DNA of 64,000 nt, taken from the NCBI RefSeq assembly GCF_018613575.1, contig NZ_JAGGPX010000027.1, positions 62,001 to 126,000 of the forward strand, in the 5' to 3' direction. Below, in pieces: positions 1 to 8,947 of this stretch (its first letter is position 1; each line of letters opens with the position of its first letter). The position numbers were made by a program, and so were the translations under genes. The notes beneath the pieces are model-generated. The model ran no database searches, was not told the origin of the DNA, and saw only the letters and a list, made by a program, of their open reading frames with translations. Source of the stretch: Planococcus sp. ISL-110. GTDB taxonomy: Bacteria; Bacillota; Bacilli; Bacillales_A; Planococcaceae.

Positions 1-495
1 GACGTCAAAACCCTACCCGCTACCATAGCAGCGATTGAAAATGCGGACGTTATCGTAGTCGGACCGGGTTCGCTATATACCAGCATTTTACCAAACCTGT
101 TAGTGAAAGACATAAAAAAAGCGGTGCTTGCTGCCAAAGCCAAGAAAATCTACATCTGCAATTTGATGACGCAAGCGGGCGAAACTTATAAATACACTGC
201 CTCTGACCATGTTCAGGCGATTTACGACCATGTCGGCGAAAATTTTCTCGATGCGATTCTTCTTGATAGAGTCCAGATGCCGCCGATTGTAGCCGAACGC
301 TACAAAAAAGAGATGGCATCGCCGGTCGAATACGACGAAGAGCGACTAAAGCAGATGGGTCTTGAAGTGTATAGAAAAGACATTGCCAATATTTTTGGGG
401 AAATTGTCCGACATGAGCCGCTGAAAGTGGCAGAATGGTTATTTGAATATGCTGGGGGCCGTGCCAGCGAAGATTCGAAGCAGCTTTATTTTTAG
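1..495 (+). CDS. yvcK: YvcK/CofD-like gluconeogenesis factor, C-terminal part
   Basis: The reading frame is open from the first base, so the 5' half lies outside the window; 164 codons remain of a family of about 315-320. The frame contains the nucleotide-binding GPGSLYTSILPNLLV segment typical of the CofD-like YvcK family. In B. subtilis YvcK is needed for growth on gluconeogenic substrates and for normal cell shape, and it binds UDP-sugars; this is family knowledge. It is followed within 25 bases by whiA and then crh, the usual Bacillales order. The GTG at 103 is an internal valine and not the start. Confidence 0.93.
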   Translation, partial: DVKTLPATIAAIENADVIVVGPGSLYTSILPNLLVKDIKKAVLAAKAKKIYICNLMTQAGETYKYTASDHVQAIYDHVGENFLDAILLDRVQMPPIVAERYKKEMASPVEYDEERLKQMGLEVYRKDIANIFGEIVRHEPLKVAEWLFEYAGGRASEDSKQLYF

Positions 496-518
496 TGCTT
501 TGAAAGGAGGAACGAATT

Positions 519-1469
519 TTGTCTTTTGCATCCGAAACAAAAAAAGAAATGACTCAGATCGAAGTGGACGATTGCTGTGGAAAAGCAGAACTTTCCGCAA
601 TGATCCGGATGAACGGCACCTTGTCGTTTTCCAACCGGCAGTTGAGCCTGGATATTCAAACTGAGAATGCAGCGATAGCGCGGCGCATTTATACGCTGTT
701 GAAACGCTTTTACAAAGCTTACCCGGTTGAATTGCTTGTCCGAAAAAAAATGCGCTTAAAAAAGAACAACATTTACATCTGCAGAATTCGTGAAGGCGCC
801 AAACATGTCCTTGAAGACTTGGAAATCCTGACGGAAGGTTTTCAATTTCAGCACCAGATCGTCAAGAGCCTGATTGAGAAAAACTGCTGCAAACGCTCTT
901 ATTTACGGGGAGCGTTTTTAGCAGGCGGATCGGTCAATAATCCGGAAACCTCATCCTATCATTTGGAAATCTACTCTCTCTATAAAGACCATGCCGACTC
1001 TTTGGTCAATTTGATGAACGAGTTCCATTTGAACAGTAAAACGATAGAGCGGAAAAAAGGCTTTGTGACCTACCTGAAGGAAGCGGAAAAAATCGCCGAC
1101 TTTTTAAGCATCACAGGAGCCCATTCCGCTTTATTGAAATTCGAAGATGTCCGAATCATTCGGGACATGCGCAACAGCGTAAACCGTCTTGTGAATTGTG
1201 AAACCGCTAACTTGAATAAAACCATCGATGCCGCTTTACGGCAGGTGGAGAATATCCGTTTTATCGATGGAGCAATTGGAATCGACCAATTGCCTGAAAG
1301 GCTGCGTGAAATTGCCAGACTTCGGGTAGAGTATCAAGACGTGACTCTTAAAGAGTTGGGTGAAATGGTGTCTGGTGGTTCGGTCAGCAAGTCGGGTGTC
1401 AACCACAGGCTGAGGAAAATCGATGAGATTGCAGCGTCACTGAGAAAGGGAGAAATGATCGGCCGCTAA
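519..1469 (+). CDS. whiA: WhiA, DNA-binding regulator of cell division/sporulation genes
   Basis: A 316-residue protein with a TTG start 8 bases after AAAGGAGG (503-510). WhiA has an N-terminal LAGLIDADG-like fold without nuclease activity; the segment around [19 protein letters not shown]-type residues 128-146 fits it. A C-terminal helix-turn-helix follows ([21 protein letters not shown], roughly 260-285). In Streptomyces it activates sporulation division genes. In Bacillus it affects Z-ring formation and chromosome segregation. It sits between yvcK and crh with short spacers, so co-transcription is likely. Length and domain order are normal. Confidence 0.95.
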   Translation: MSFASETKKEMTQIEVDDCCGKAELSAMIRMNGTLSFSNRQLSLDIQTENAAIARRIYTLLKRFYKAYPVELLVRKKMRLKKNNIYICRIREGAKHVLEDLEILTEGFQFQHQIVKSLIEKNCCKRSYLRGAFLAGGSVNNPETSSYHLEIYSLYKDHADSLVNLMNEFHLNSKTIERKKGFVTYLKEAEKIADFLSITGAHSALLKFEDVRIIRDMRNSVNRLVNCETANLNKTIDAALRQVENIRFIDGAIGIDQLPERLREIARLRVEYQDVTLKELGEMVSGGSVSKSGVNHRLRKIDEIAASLRKGEMIGR

Positions 1470-1520
1470 CTGGCGGCTGTTCTTTCATATATAAGAGCGA
1501 AGTTTCAGAGGAGGGTAAGC

Positions 1521-1778
1521 ATGGTTGAAAAACAAGTGAAAGTACGGTTGAAAACAGGTCTTCAAGCAAGACAAGCCGCATTATTTGTTCAGGAAGCGAA
1601 CCGATACAGTGCAGATGTTTATTTAGAAAAAGACAACAAAAAAGTGAACGCCAAAAGCATCATGGGAATCATGAGCCTGGCTATCAGCAAAGGAACAGAA
1701 GTCAAGATTTCGGCAGATGGATTGGATGAGGAAAAAGCGGTTCATTCCCTGTCGGAAATCATTGAAAAGGAAGCATGA
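1521..1778 (+). CDS. crh: Crh, catabolite repression HPr-like protein
   Basis: An 85-residue HPr paralogue. Position 15 is Gln (TGLQAR) where HPr has the PEP-phosphorylated His, and Ser46 is present in NAKSIMGIMSL. This is the Crh signature: no phosphotransfer to sugars, but Ser46 phosphorylation by HPrK and co-repressor activity with CcpA (family knowledge). RBS GAGGAGGG lies about 6 bases before the ATG. It is the last gene of the yvcK-whiA-crh group, and the terminator at about 1904-1940 closes it. A short GC-rich spacer (about 1800-1865) of unknown nature separates the two. Confidence 0.95.
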   Translation: MVEKQVKVRLKTGLQARQAALFVQEANRYSADVYLEKDNKKVNAKSIMGIMSLAISKGTEVKISADGLDEEKAVHSLSEIIEKEA

Positions 1779-1903
1779 GAATAGCGGTCTCTGTAAGCTG
1801 AACCGACGTTCTTGCCTGGCTTCTCGCGGAAGGCATGCCAAAGCGGCCGACGCAGCGGGCAAAAGGTAAGTTCTTAAGCTCGAATTCCAAAATTGAAAAA
1901 CTA

Positions 1904-1940
1904 CAAAAAAACTCACAGCGCAAAGGCTGTGAGTTTTTTT
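1904..1940. terminator. Bidirectional terminator between crh and clpP
   Basis: A perfect 9-bp stem ACTCACAGC/GCTGTGAGT (1911-1919 with 1926-1934) has a 6-base loop. A-tract on the left and T-tract on the right let it work on both strands for the convergent crh and clpP genes. Confidence 0.9.
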
Positions 1941-2551
1941 TAGACATCTTTTTTGTGGTTTTCAGGTAATTTGCTGCGTGTGATGACCTGATCGATCAAA
2001 CCATATTCAAGCGCGCGTTCTGCTGTCATGAAGTTATCACGGTCTGTATCTTTGGAAATGACGTCCATTGGTTGCCCAGTGCGTTCAGAAAGAATCTGGT
2101 TCAACTTTTCGCGAAGGTGGAGAATGCGTTTAGCGGCAATTTCGATTTCAGTTGCTTGGCCTTGAGCACCGCCAAGAGGCTGGTGAATCATGACTTCGGC
2201 ATTTGGAAGCGCCAGGCGTTTGCCTTTAGTTCCGGCTGCAAGTAGGAAAGCTCCCATTGAAGCGGCCATACCGATACAGATGGTCTGGACATCCGGACGG
2301 ATAAACTGCATCGTGTCATAAATCGCCATACCGGCTGTGATGCTGCCGCCTGGGCTGTTGATGTAGATTGAAATATCCTTATCTGGATCTTCTGCTTCAA
2401 GGAACAAAAGCTGTGCAACAATTGAATTCGCAACATTATCATCAATGCCGCTGCCTAGCATGATTACGCGATCTTTCAACAAACGTGAATAAATATCATA
2501 AGCACGTTCGCCTCGGCTAGTTTGTTCGATTACTGTAGGAATTAAGTTCAT
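1940..2551 (-). CDS. clpP: ClpP, ATP-dependent Clp protease proteolytic subunit
   Basis: A 203-residue serine peptidase of family S14. The catalytic triad is visible as Ser98 (GMAASMGAF), His123 (MIHQPLGG) and Asp172 (TDRDNFM). ClpP forms a double-heptamer chamber that works with ClpX, ClpC or ClpE in protein quality control and regulated proteolysis. A GAGGAGG RBS precedes the ATG. It is a single gene convergent with crh, with its own promoter carrying a CtsR-type operator, so heat-shock control is expected. The C-terminal tail ([11 protein letters not shown]) is a few residues longer than in B. subtilis. Confidence 0.97.
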   Translation of the reverse strand: MNLIPTVIEQTSRGERAYDIYSRLLKDRVIMLGSGIDDNVANSIVAQLLFLEAEDPDKDISIYINSPGGSITAGMAIYDTMQFIRPDVQTICIGMAASMGAFLLAAGTKGKRLALPNAEVMIHQPLGGAQGQATEIEIAAKRILHLREKLNQILSERTGQPMDVISKDTDRDNFMTAERALEYGLIDQVITRSKLPENHKKDV

Positions 2552-2616
2552 AGAATAGTTCCTCCTCGATTAAGTGGTTTGTAAACAGTGCTGAAAGTCT
2601 TTTCAGCTGTACTATT

Positions 2617-2647
2617 ATCATACACATCATGGTCAATGAAGGTCAAA
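2617..2647 (-). promoter_or_regulatory. clpP promoter with CtsR operator
   Basis: On the minus strand TTGACC (2641-2646) and TATGAT (2617-2622) are 18 bases apart. The direct repeat GGTCAATGAAGGTCAAA (2631-2647, plus strand) matches the CtsR heptad consensus RGTCAAANANRGTCAAA at 16 of 17 positions and covers the -35 region, as expected for repression of clpP by CtsR. Confidence 0.85.
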
Positions 2648-2723
2648 TCTAACGAATTATAGAAATAGACTTGCTTAAGTTAAAATATTTTTGTATAATA
2701 GTAAAGTCGCTAATAGCGAAAAT

Positions 2724-2795
2724 GCCCTCGTAGTGTAATGGATAACACGTAAGATTCCGATTCTTGAGATGGGGGTTCGATCCCCTCCGAGGGCA
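2724..2795 (+). tRNA. tRNA-Arg, anticodon CCG
   Basis: A full cloverleaf can be drawn: acceptor GCCCTCG/CGAGGGC with A discriminator, D-stem GTGT/ACAC, anticodon stem TAAGA/TCTTG around loop TTCCGAT, and T-arm GGGGG TTCGATC CCCTC. Anticodon CCG reads CGG arginine codons. The 3' CCA is not encoded. A terminator follows directly, so it is a single-tRNA unit. Its position beside clpP is common in Bacillales. Confidence 0.95.
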
Positions 2796-2806
2796 TAAAA
2801 AACAGC

Positions 2807-2849
2807 ATGGCCCATTTTGCCTTCACCGGCAGGATGGGCCATTTTTTTG
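2807..2849 (+). terminator. Terminator of tRNA-Arg
   Basis: A long hairpin with outer stem ATGGCCCAT/ATGGGCCAT and inner GCC/GGC is followed by a run of seven or more T. Confidence 0.9.
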
Positions 2850-2993
2850 TTTTTGAATTAACTTCTTTAAATCGTTTGATAGAAGCGGGTTGGAAGAAAC
2901 TGCTCCAGTTATTGTTCAGGATTACTCAGTGGATGCTACTTCCAAAAACGCTTTAAAAAGAGACGTTTAAAAGAACTGCTGTAAAGGGAAATG

Positions 2994-3012
2994 ACTAGTA
3001 GTACCTACTAGT
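2994..3012. promoter_or_regulatory. Perfect palindrome upstream of lemA
   Basis: ACTAGTAG TAC CTACTAGT is an 8-bp perfect inverted repeat with a 3-base centre, ending only a few bases before the lemA RBS. It could be an operator or a small RNA hairpin; the regulator is unknown. The rest of 2850-2993 shows nothing I can name. Confidence 0.45.
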
Positions 3013-3027
3013 GAAGAGGTGGAGCAT

Positions 3028-3612
3028 TTGAAGAAATTATTGATTCCCATTATTATTATAGTCGCATTTATTGCCATTGTTGCAGCGATTCTTGTGCCAA
3101 GCTATAACGGCTTCGTACAGCTTGAAGAGGATGTCAACCAGTCCTATGCCCAGATTGAAAACCAGCTGCAGCGAAGGCTTGATTTGATTCCCAACTTAGT
3201 GGAAACGGTGAAAGGCTTTGCTGATCAGGAACAAAGCGTCATCGACAGTGTGACAGATGCACGTTCGAATTTGGCGGGTGCTGAAAGCGTCAGTGAGCAG
3301 GCCGAGGCAGATGCCGAGCTGAGCGGTGCGTTAAGCCGGTTGCTTGTCGTTGTAGAAAATTACCCGGAAATTCGTTCCAGTGAAAATTTCCAGCAGCTGT
3401 CGGATGAACTGGCAGGGACGGAAAATCGCATTGCAGTAGCCAGACAGGATTATAACGGAACGGTTTCTGAATTTAACCGAAAAGCCAGAAGCTTTCCTGG
3501 AAACATGATTGCCGGCATTTTCGGATTTGAAGAAAAAGAGTATTTCGAAGCGGATCCGGATGCCTCTGAAGCACCGGAAGTTGATTTTGGAACGGATGAG
3601 GACGAACAATGA
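3028..3612 (+). CDS. LemA family membrane protein
   Basis: About 194 residues from a TTG start that sits 6 bases after AGAGGTGG; a GTG at 3019 overlaps that RBS and is less likely. One N-terminal membrane helix (LLIPIIIIVAFIAIVAAILV) is followed by the LemA helical domain with the family-typical NQLQRRLDLIPNLVETVKG and VARQDYNGTVSEFNRKARSFP segments. The tail is acidic. LemA proteins are anchored with the C-terminus outside; their role is not settled. The stop overlaps the start of a TPM-domain gene, a very common pairing that suggests a shared membrane function. Confidence 0.9.
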   Translation: MKKLLIPIIIIVAFIAIVAAILVPSYNGFVQLEEDVNQSYAQIENQLQRRLDLIPNLVETVKGFADQEQSVIDSVTDARSNLAGAESVSEQAEADAELSGALSRLLVVVENYPEIRSSENFQQLSDELAGTENRIAVARQDYNGTVSEFNRKARSFPGNMIAGIFGFEEKEYFEADPDASEAPEVDFGTDEDEQ

Positions 3613-4373
3613 GACGCAGTATAGCGCTTCTATGCTTCCTGCTGCTGATGGTCAGCGGGCGTGGCTTGGCAGCTGACTTTTCGGAATTGACGAATGATCT
3701 TTACATTCAGGATGAAGTCGGTATTTTGTCGGAGCAGCAAAAAGAGCAACTGCGACAATTGGGCCGTGGGCTGGAAGATGCCACAACCGCACAAATAATG
3801 GTGTTGATCATTCCTACACTGGAAGGCGAGCCGATCGAGAGCTATGCCAACGAAGCTTTTCGCCATTACGGCGTCGGTTCGGAAGAAGAAAACAATGGGG
3901 TCCTGGTAGTGCTGGCGCTGGATGAACCGGATAACCGGGAAATCTACGTGGAGATCGGCTACGGGCTCGAAGGTGCTTTGCCGGATGGAAAAGTCGGCCG
4001 GATTTTAGATGACTACGCCATCCCTTACCTAAGCCAGGGCGACTACAGTGAAGGCGTCATCAATTTGTATGAGGCGCTTTACCAGGAAGTGGCCGCTGAA
4101 TATCAGTGGAACGGTGAACCGGTGGAACCACAGGCTGCAGCTTCCCAGCAGCAGGAAGAGGGGCTTCCGCCATTCATGACCATCTTGATCGTGTCAGCCA
4201 TCCTTATATTGATTACGGGGGGTGGCGGAGGCAAGGGCGGCGGCCGAGCCCGACGTTCGCGCAGAGGCGGCTACATGGGGCCTGGAAGCTTTGGTGGTGG
4301 ATTTGGAGGCGGTGGTTTCCGCGGAGGCGGAGGCGGTTCAGCCGGAGGCGGCGGAGCAGGCCGAGGTTTCTAA
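3609..4373 (+). CDS. TPM-domain (YgcG-type) membrane protein
   Basis: A 254-residue protein: signal peptide (about 1-22), extracytoplasmic TPM domain (about 30-165, with YIQDEVGILSEQQKEQL and IYVEIGYGLEGALPDG), one membrane helix near residue 188-202, then a Gly/Arg-rich tail ending in GGGGAGRGF. TPM domains have been linked to phosphatase activity and photosystem repair in plants; the bacterial function is unproven. Its start overlaps the lemA stop by 4 bases (ATGA), so the two are translationally coupled. The Gly-rich tail has higher GC than the rest of the gene and yields spurious reading frames. Confidence 0.88.
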   Translation: MRRSIALLCFLLLMVSGRGLAADFSELTNDLYIQDEVGILSEQQKEQLRQLGRGLEDATTAQIMVLIIPTLEGEPIESYANEAFRHYGVGSEEENNGVLVVLALDEPDNREIYVEIGYGLEGALPDGKVGRILDDYAIPYLSQGDYSEGVINLYEALYQEVAAEYQWNGEPVEPQAAASQQQEEGLPPFMTILIVSAILILITGGGGGKGGGRARRSRRGGYMGPGSFGGGFGGGGFRGGGGGSAGGGGAGRGF

Positions 4374-4473
4374 AGGGTTTAAAAAGCTTAACTCCCAACC
4401 GTACATTCTTAATCTGGAAATGACCGTCTGGATTGATAGGTGCTCACTCTTCCATATAGAAAGAAGGAAAATC

Positions 4474-4704
4474 ATGTTTACTTTGTACACCCGTTCTAAC
4501 TGCCCGCTCTGCGATGAAGCTAAATTGATGATTGGACTTGTCAATGAGGATTTTCCTTTACCATATAAGGAAGTCGATATCGAAAGTGATGATGCATTGC
4601 ATGAGAAATACATGCTGATGATCCCGGTGCTGGAAAAAGACAATGAAGTATTGTTATATGGCAATATCGGTTATGTAGAATTACTGGAAGCGTTAGAAAT
4701 TTAA
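4474..4704 (+). CDS. Glutaredoxin-like small thiol protein (DUF836 type)
   Basis: A 76-residue protein with ATG after AAGAAGGA. It starts MFTLYTRSNCPLCDEAK, giving a CPLC redox motif at residues 10-13 at the end of the first beta strand, and has the cis-proline region MLMIPVLE near residue 48. This matches the glutaredoxin-like DUF836 family of thioredoxin folds. It ends just before the cggR promoter. A longer in-frame extension upstream is only the GC-rich shadow of the TPM tail. Confidence 0.85.
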   Translation: MFTLYTRSNCPLCDEAKLMIGLVNEDFPLPYKEVDIESDDALHEKYMLMIPVLEKDNEVLLYGNIGYVELLEALEI

Positions 4705-4717
4705 CGCTTCTTTTTAT

Positions 4718-4746
4718 TTGCAATTAAAAGAATGATTAGGTAGAAT
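4718..4746 (+). promoter_or_regulatory. Sigma-A promoter of the cggR-gapA glycolytic operon
   Basis: TTGCAA (4718-4723), a 17-base spacer and TAGAAT (4741-4746), placed directly before the CggR operator. Confidence 0.75.
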
Positions 4747-4754
4747 GATTTTAG

Positions 4755-4790
4755 TGGGACACAAAATTATTCAATGGGATAAAAAACGTC
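4755..4790 (+). promoter_or_regulatory. CggR operator
   Basis: Two direct half-sites TGGGAC-N6-TTAT and TGGGAT-N6-CGTC are separated by 4 bases. They follow the known layout CGGGAC-N6-TGTC-N4-CGGGAC-N6-TGTC of CggR operators. The position just downstream of the -10 box fits autorepression relieved by fructose-1,6-bisphosphate. Confidence 0.8.
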
Positions 4791-4811
4791 CAGCTAGAAC
4801 GGAGTGAAAGT

Positions 4812-5855
4812 ATGGATGCATTATCTGTCGCTCAGCGAAAACTGATGCCGGAAATGTCCGAACTCCTGAAAAAGCGATACCAGATTTTACAGACAATAAA
4901 TTTTGAACAACCAATTGGCAGGCGCACGTTAAGTGAGATTGCCGGAGCAACAGAGCGTGAAATCAGGAAAGAAACCGATCTGCTGCGCAATCAGCAGTTG
5001 ATTGAAATGAAGACAGCAGGCATGACAGTCACTTCGCAGGGATTGGAAGTGCTGGAAAAGCTGAAAGTTTTCGTTCGTGAAATGTCGGGACTGACAGATA
5101 TGGAAATACAGCTGCAGACAATCTTAGGAATCTCGAACGTGGTGATTTTGCCGCAGGACAGTGATGAGATTCTAGCGGTGAAATCCCATATTGGCAAAGA
5201 AGCTGCCCGTCTTCTGGAAACATTGTTTGGCCGTTATGAAAAAATTGCCGTCACTGGCGGAAGTACCATGGCGGCTATCTCAAAAGAGTTGTCGATCGGC
5301 AAACCCAACCGGGCGCTTCAATTTATCGCAGCCCGCGGCGGACTGGGAGAGGATGTCCTGCATCAGGCCAATACCATCGCATCTGCATTTGCCGAAAAAA
5401 CAGGCGGTTCGTTTAAAACCCTTTACTTGCCGGATCATTTGAGCGCTGAAGCTTTTGAGATGATGATGAAAGAGCCGGTGATCAAGGAAATGATGGACTT
5501 GTATGATCAGACGGATGTAGTGGTCCATGGCATTGGCAATGCAGAGGAGATGGCGGTTCGCCGCCACTCTTCTCTGGAAGAAGTAGAGAAGATACGTTCA
5601 GGCGGAGCGGTAAGCGAGGCTTTCGGCTATTATTTCGATAAAGATGGAAAGATTGTTTATCGCATCCGCACAGCGGGGATTCAATTGGAGCAGGTGCAAA
5701 ATGCTTCAACAATTTTGGCAGTTGCCGGTGGAGGTTCCAAAGCAAGAGCGATTTTATCTTATTTCAAAAATGCGCCAAACCCGACAGTGTTGGTCACAGA
5801 CGAGGGTGCTGCACGAAAGATTATCGAACTGACTAAAAAATTGGAGGAATTATAA
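4812..5855 (+). CDS. cggR: CggR, central glycolytic genes regulator
   Basis: A 347-residue SorC/DeoR-type repressor. The N-terminal helix-turn-helix is around residues 38-70 (GRRTLSEIAGATEREIRKE). The C-terminal effector domain (about 90-345) is phosphosugar-isomerase-like, with TGGSTMAAIS and VLVTDEGAA. CggR represses the gapA operon and is inactivated by fructose-1,6-bisphosphate (family knowledge). It lies directly in front of gapA with no gap, and an operator of the expected form lies upstream. RBS GGAGTGAAAG precedes the ATG. Confidence 0.95.
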   Translation: MDALSVAQRKLMPEMSELLKKRYQILQTINFEQPIGRRTLSEIAGATEREIRKETDLLRNQQLIEMKTAGMTVTSQGLEVLEKLKVFVREMSGLTDMEIQLQTILGISNVVILPQDSDEILAVKSHIGKEAARLLETLFGRYEKIAVTGGSTMAAISKELSIGKPNRALQFIAARGGLGEDVLHQANTIASAFAEKTGGSFKTLYLPDHLSAEAFEMMMKEPVIKEMMDLYDQTDVVVHGIGNAEEMAVRRHSSLEEVEKIRSGGAVSEAFGYYFDKDGKIVYRIRTAGIQLEQVQNASTILAVAGGGSKARAILSYFKNAPNPTVLVTDEGAARKIIELTKKLEEL

Positions 5856-6863
5856 ATGACTTTAAAATTAGCAATTAACGGATTTGGACGTATTGGACGC
5901 ATTGTATTTCGTGAGGCAATGGCAAACAAAGAAGTGGAAGTCGTAGCAGTAAATGACTTGACTGACGCTAACATGCTTGCTCACCTTCTAAAATACGATT
6001 CAATCCACGGAACATTGGATGCTGAAGTTTTTGCGGAGGGCGATAACATTGTTGTAAACGGCAAAACAATTCGCGTATTTTCTGAAAAAGATCCATCAAA
6101 CCTTCCATGGAAAGATTTTGGCGTTGATATTGTTGTTGAATCTACTGGATTCTTCACGGACACAGAATCTGCTTCAAAACACATCGAAGCCGGAGCGAAA
6201 AAAGTCATCGTATCAGCACCAGGCAAAAACGGCATGAAGACACTTGTTATGGGTGTTAACCACGAGTCGTACAACCCGAAAGAACACAATGTTGTATCAA
6301 ACGCATCTTGTACAACTAACGGCTTAGCTGGCATTTCTAAAGTATTGAATGACCGTTTTGGCATCAAGCACGCTATGATGACAACAATCCATTCTTACAC
6401 GAATGACCAAATCCTTTTGGATTCACCGCACAAAGATTACCGCCGTGCACGTGCAGCTGCAGAATCGATGATTCCGACAACAACTGGAGCAGCAGTAGCT
6501 GTATCACAAGTATTGCCTGAATTGAAAGGCAAAATTGACGGAATGGCTATCCGCGTACCAACATCAAACGTTTCATTGATTGACTTGGTAGTAGACCTAG
6601 AGCAAAAAGTAACTGCTGAAGAAGTCAACAAGGCTTTGAAAGAAGCAACTGAAAACGAGTTGAAAGGTTACCTGGAGTACAGCGACCTTCCATTGGTTTC
6701 AAAAGATTATAACGGTAACACTGCTTCTTCAACAGTTGATGGCTTGTCAACAATGGCACTTGGCGATAACATGGTCAAAGTCCTTGCTTGGTACGACAAC
6801 GAATCCGGCTATTCAGCACGTTGCATCGACCTTGCATTGCATATGTACAAAACGGGATTGTAA
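5856..6863 (+). CDS. gapA: GapA, NAD-dependent glyceraldehyde-3-phosphate dehydrogenase
   Basis: A 335-residue enzyme that oxidises glyceraldehyde-3-phosphate to 1,3-bisphosphoglycerate. The N-terminal Rossmann motif is NGFGRIGR (8-15), the catalytic Cys152 lies in NASCTTNGLA, and the catalytic His in IHSYTNDQ. The RBS GGAGGAA lies inside the end of cggR, so the two are coupled. The strong terminator after it suggests gapA is expressed above the downstream genes. Codon use is more biased than in neighbours, typical of a highly expressed gene. Confidence 0.97.
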   Translation: MTLKLAINGFGRIGRIVFREAMANKEVEVVAVNDLTDANMLAHLLKYDSIHGTLDAEVFAEGDNIVVNGKTIRVFSEKDPSNLPWKDFGVDIVVESTGFFTDTESASKHIEAGAKKVIVSAPGKNGMKTLVMGVNHESYNPKEHNVVSNASCTTNGLAGISKVLNDRFGIKHAMMTTIHSYTNDQILLDSPHKDYRRARAAAESMIPTTTGAAVAVSQVLPELKGKIDGMAIRVPTSNVSLIDLVVDLEQKVTAEEVNKALKEATENELKGYLEYSDLPLVSKDYNGNTASSTVDGLSTMALGDNMVKVLAWYDNESGYSARCIDLALHMYKTGL

Positions 6864-6915
6864 TCCCGAAATCATAGCTTAATTACCAATGAACCTCTAT
6901 AATAAAAGAGGGTAA

Positions 6916-6950
6916 AAGGGGCGGGGACATACCCCGTCCCTTATTTTTTT
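6916..6950 (+). terminator. Terminator between gapA and pgk
   Basis: An 11-bp stem (AAGGGGCGGGG with CCCCGTCCCTT, one G-U pair), a 5-base loop and a T-rich tail. It lies inside the glycolytic cluster, so it is probably a partial terminator that sets gapA apart from pgk-eno. Confidence 0.88.
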
Positions 6951-6973
6951 GAATACAAATAGGAGGTATTTTC

Positions 6974-8158
6974 ATGCAGCAGAAAATGACCATGAAAGAT
7001 TTGGATTTGAAAGGAAAACGTGTATTTTGCCGTGTCGATTTCAACGTACCGATGTCTAAAGGGAAAGTGACGGATGATACTAGAATCCGTGCAGCTGTAC
7101 CAACTATAGAGTACTTGATCGAACAAGGTGCGAAAGTGATTTTGGCCAGCCACTTGGGCCGTCCAGATGGTCAGGTCAATGAAGACTTGAGACTTGCTGC
7201 GACAGGCGTCCGGTTGGGTGAGTTGTTACATAAAGAAGTTAAGAGCTTGGACGAATCGATTGGCGAGAAAGTCGAACAGGAGATTTCAGCGATGCAGGAA
7301 GGCGACATCATCCTGCTTGAAAACGTCCGTTTCCATCCGGGAGAAGAAAAGAATGACGAAGAGCTTGCAAAAGCATTTGCTTCGCTGGCGGATGTTTTTG
7401 TCAATGATGCATTCGGCGCAGCTCACCGTGCACATGCTTCTACAGCAGGCATTGCCAGCCATCTGCCGGCCGTATCAGGCTTGCTGCTGGAAAAAGAGCT
7501 TGATGTACTGGGCAAAGCGTTATCTGAACCTGAACGTCCGTTTACGGCGATTATCGGCGGCGCCAAAGTAAAAGATAAAATCGGCGTCATTGATCATTTA
7601 TTGGATAAAGTCGACAATTTATTGATCGGCGGGGGACTTTCGTATACCTTTATCAAAGCGCAAGGCTTTGAAATCGGAAACTCTCTTGTGGAAGAAGATA
7701 AATTAGACCTGGCTAAATCATTCCTCGAAAAAGCGGAACAAAAAGGCGTTAAATTCTATTTGCCAATTGATGCAACAGTAGCCAGCGAATTTTCAAAAGA
7801 CGCTGATACGAAAAGCGTCAATATCAAAGAAATCCCTTCAGACTGGATGGGACTGGATATCGGCCCTGAAACTGTGGAGTTGTATTCGGATGTTATCAAA
7901 AACTCGAAGCTGATCATCTGGAACGGACCGATGGGCGTCTTTGAAATGCCGGCCTTTGAAAACGGCACAAAATCCGTTGCGCAGGCGATGGCTGAAACGT
8001 CGGGCTACACAGTAATTGGTGGCGGTGATTCTGCAGCGGCTGTTGAAAAATTCCATGTGGCCGATAAAATGGATCACATCTCTACGGGCGGCGGCGCTTC
8101 CTTAGAGTTTATGGAAGGCAAGGATTTGCCGGGTGTCAGTGCATTAACGGATAAGTAA
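6974..8158 (+). CDS. pgk: Phosphoglycerate kinase
   Basis: 394 residues. N-terminal substrate-binding motif [14 protein letters not shown] and C-terminal nucleotide-binding [15 protein letters not shown] and [13 protein letters not shown] are in place. It transfers phosphate from 1,3-bisphosphoglycerate to ADP. RBS AGGAGG lies before the ATG. It is the second structural gene of the glycolytic group, 28 bases before tpiA. Length is typical. Confidence 0.97.
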   Translation: MQQKMTMKDLDLKGKRVFCRVDFNVPMSKGKVTDDTRIRAAVPTIEYLIEQGAKVILASHLGRPDGQVNEDLRLAATGVRLGELLHKEVKSLDESIGEKVEQEISAMQEGDIILLENVRFHPGEEKNDEELAKAFASLADVFVNDAFGAAHRAHASTAGIASHLPAVSGLLLEKELDVLGKALSEPERPFTAIIGGAKVKDKIGVIDHLLDKVDNLLIGGGLSYTFIKAQGFEIGNSLVEEDKLDLAKSFLEKAEQKGVKFYLPIDATVASEFSKDADTKSVNIKEIPSDWMGLDIGPETVELYSDVIKNSKLIIWNGPMGVFEMPAFENGTKSVAQAMAETSGYTVIGGGDSAAAVEKFHVADKMDHISTGGGASLEFMEGKDLPGVSALTDK

Positions 8159-8185
8159 AGCGATTAATTGAAAGGGAGTGTTTTT

Positions 8186-8947
8186 GTGAGAAAACCAATT
8201 ATTGCAGGAAACTGGAAAATGTATAAAACAGCAACAGAGGCAAAACAATTTGTCGAAGAAGTAAATGGCTTAGTACCGGATTCTGAAAAACTGGATGCCG
8301 TTATTTGCGCACCTGCGATTTTCTTGGCGCAGCTGGTCGTTTCTGCAGAAAACAGTCCGCTTCAAATCGGGGCACAAACAATGTCCGAAGAAGATGAAGG
8401 CGCATTTACCGGAGAAATAAGCCCTGTCCAACTAACGGACATCGGTGTTAAATACGTCATTATCGGCCATTCAGAGCGCCGCCAATACTTCAATGAAACG
8501 GATGAGTCAGCCAACAAGAAAGTGAAAGCCGCTTTTAATCATGGGTTAGTGCCGATTCTTTGTGTCGGTGAAACACTGGAGCATCGCGAAAACGGCAAAA
8601 CAGGCGCTATTGTCGAAGCACAAGTGGAAAAAGGGATTTCCGGTTTGACTGAAGAACAGATCACCCAATTGGTCATCGCCTATGAGCCTATCTGGGCAAT
8701 TGGCACAGGAAAAACCGCTACTGCAGAAGACGCTAATGAAGTTTGCGGGATTGTCCGCAAAAAAGTGGCAGCATTGTACGACGAACAGGCAGCTGAGCAG
8801 CTTCGCGTTCAATACGGCGGCAGCGTAAAGCCCGCTAATATCGACGAACTAATGGGCATGGAGCATATTGACGGAGCATTGGTTGGAGGCGCAAGCCTGG
8901 AAGCCGGTTCTTTTGTCAAATTGTTGGAGGCGGGTTCACATGCGTAA
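8186..8947 (+). CDS. tpiA: Triosephosphate isomerase
   Basis: About 253 residues from a GTG start following AAGGGAGTG; the first residues [13 protein letters not shown] carry the substrate-binding Asn and Lys. Catalytic His is in IIGHSERR and catalytic Glu in [14 protein letters not shown]; the phosphate-binding YGGSVKP loop is present. It interconverts dihydroxyacetone phosphate and glyceraldehyde-3-phosphate. The stop overlaps the gpmI start by 8 bases. A start six codons further upstream is possible but has no RBS. Confidence 0.97.
   Translation: MRKPIIAGNWKMYKTATEAKQFVEEVNGLVPDSEKLDAVICAPAIFLAQLVVSAENSPLQIGAQTMSEEDEGAFTGEISPVQLTDIGVKYVIIGHSERRQYFNETDESANKKVKAAFNHGLVPILCVGETLEHRENGKTGAIVEAQVEKGISGLTEEQITQLVIAYEPIWAIGTGKTATAEDANEVCGIVRKKVAALYDEQAAEQLRVQYGGSVKPANIDELMGMEHIDGALVGGASLEAGSFVKLLEAGSHA

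Noticed and set aside
1795-1870. GC-rich spacer after crh as a further copy of the paired repeat
   Set aside because: Only short matching words (CGCGGAA); too degenerate to assign.
4222-4473. N-terminal extension of the glutaredoxin-like protein
   Set aside because: It is the +1 shadow of the Gly-rich TPM tail; the ATG at 4474 has its own RBS and begins the fold.
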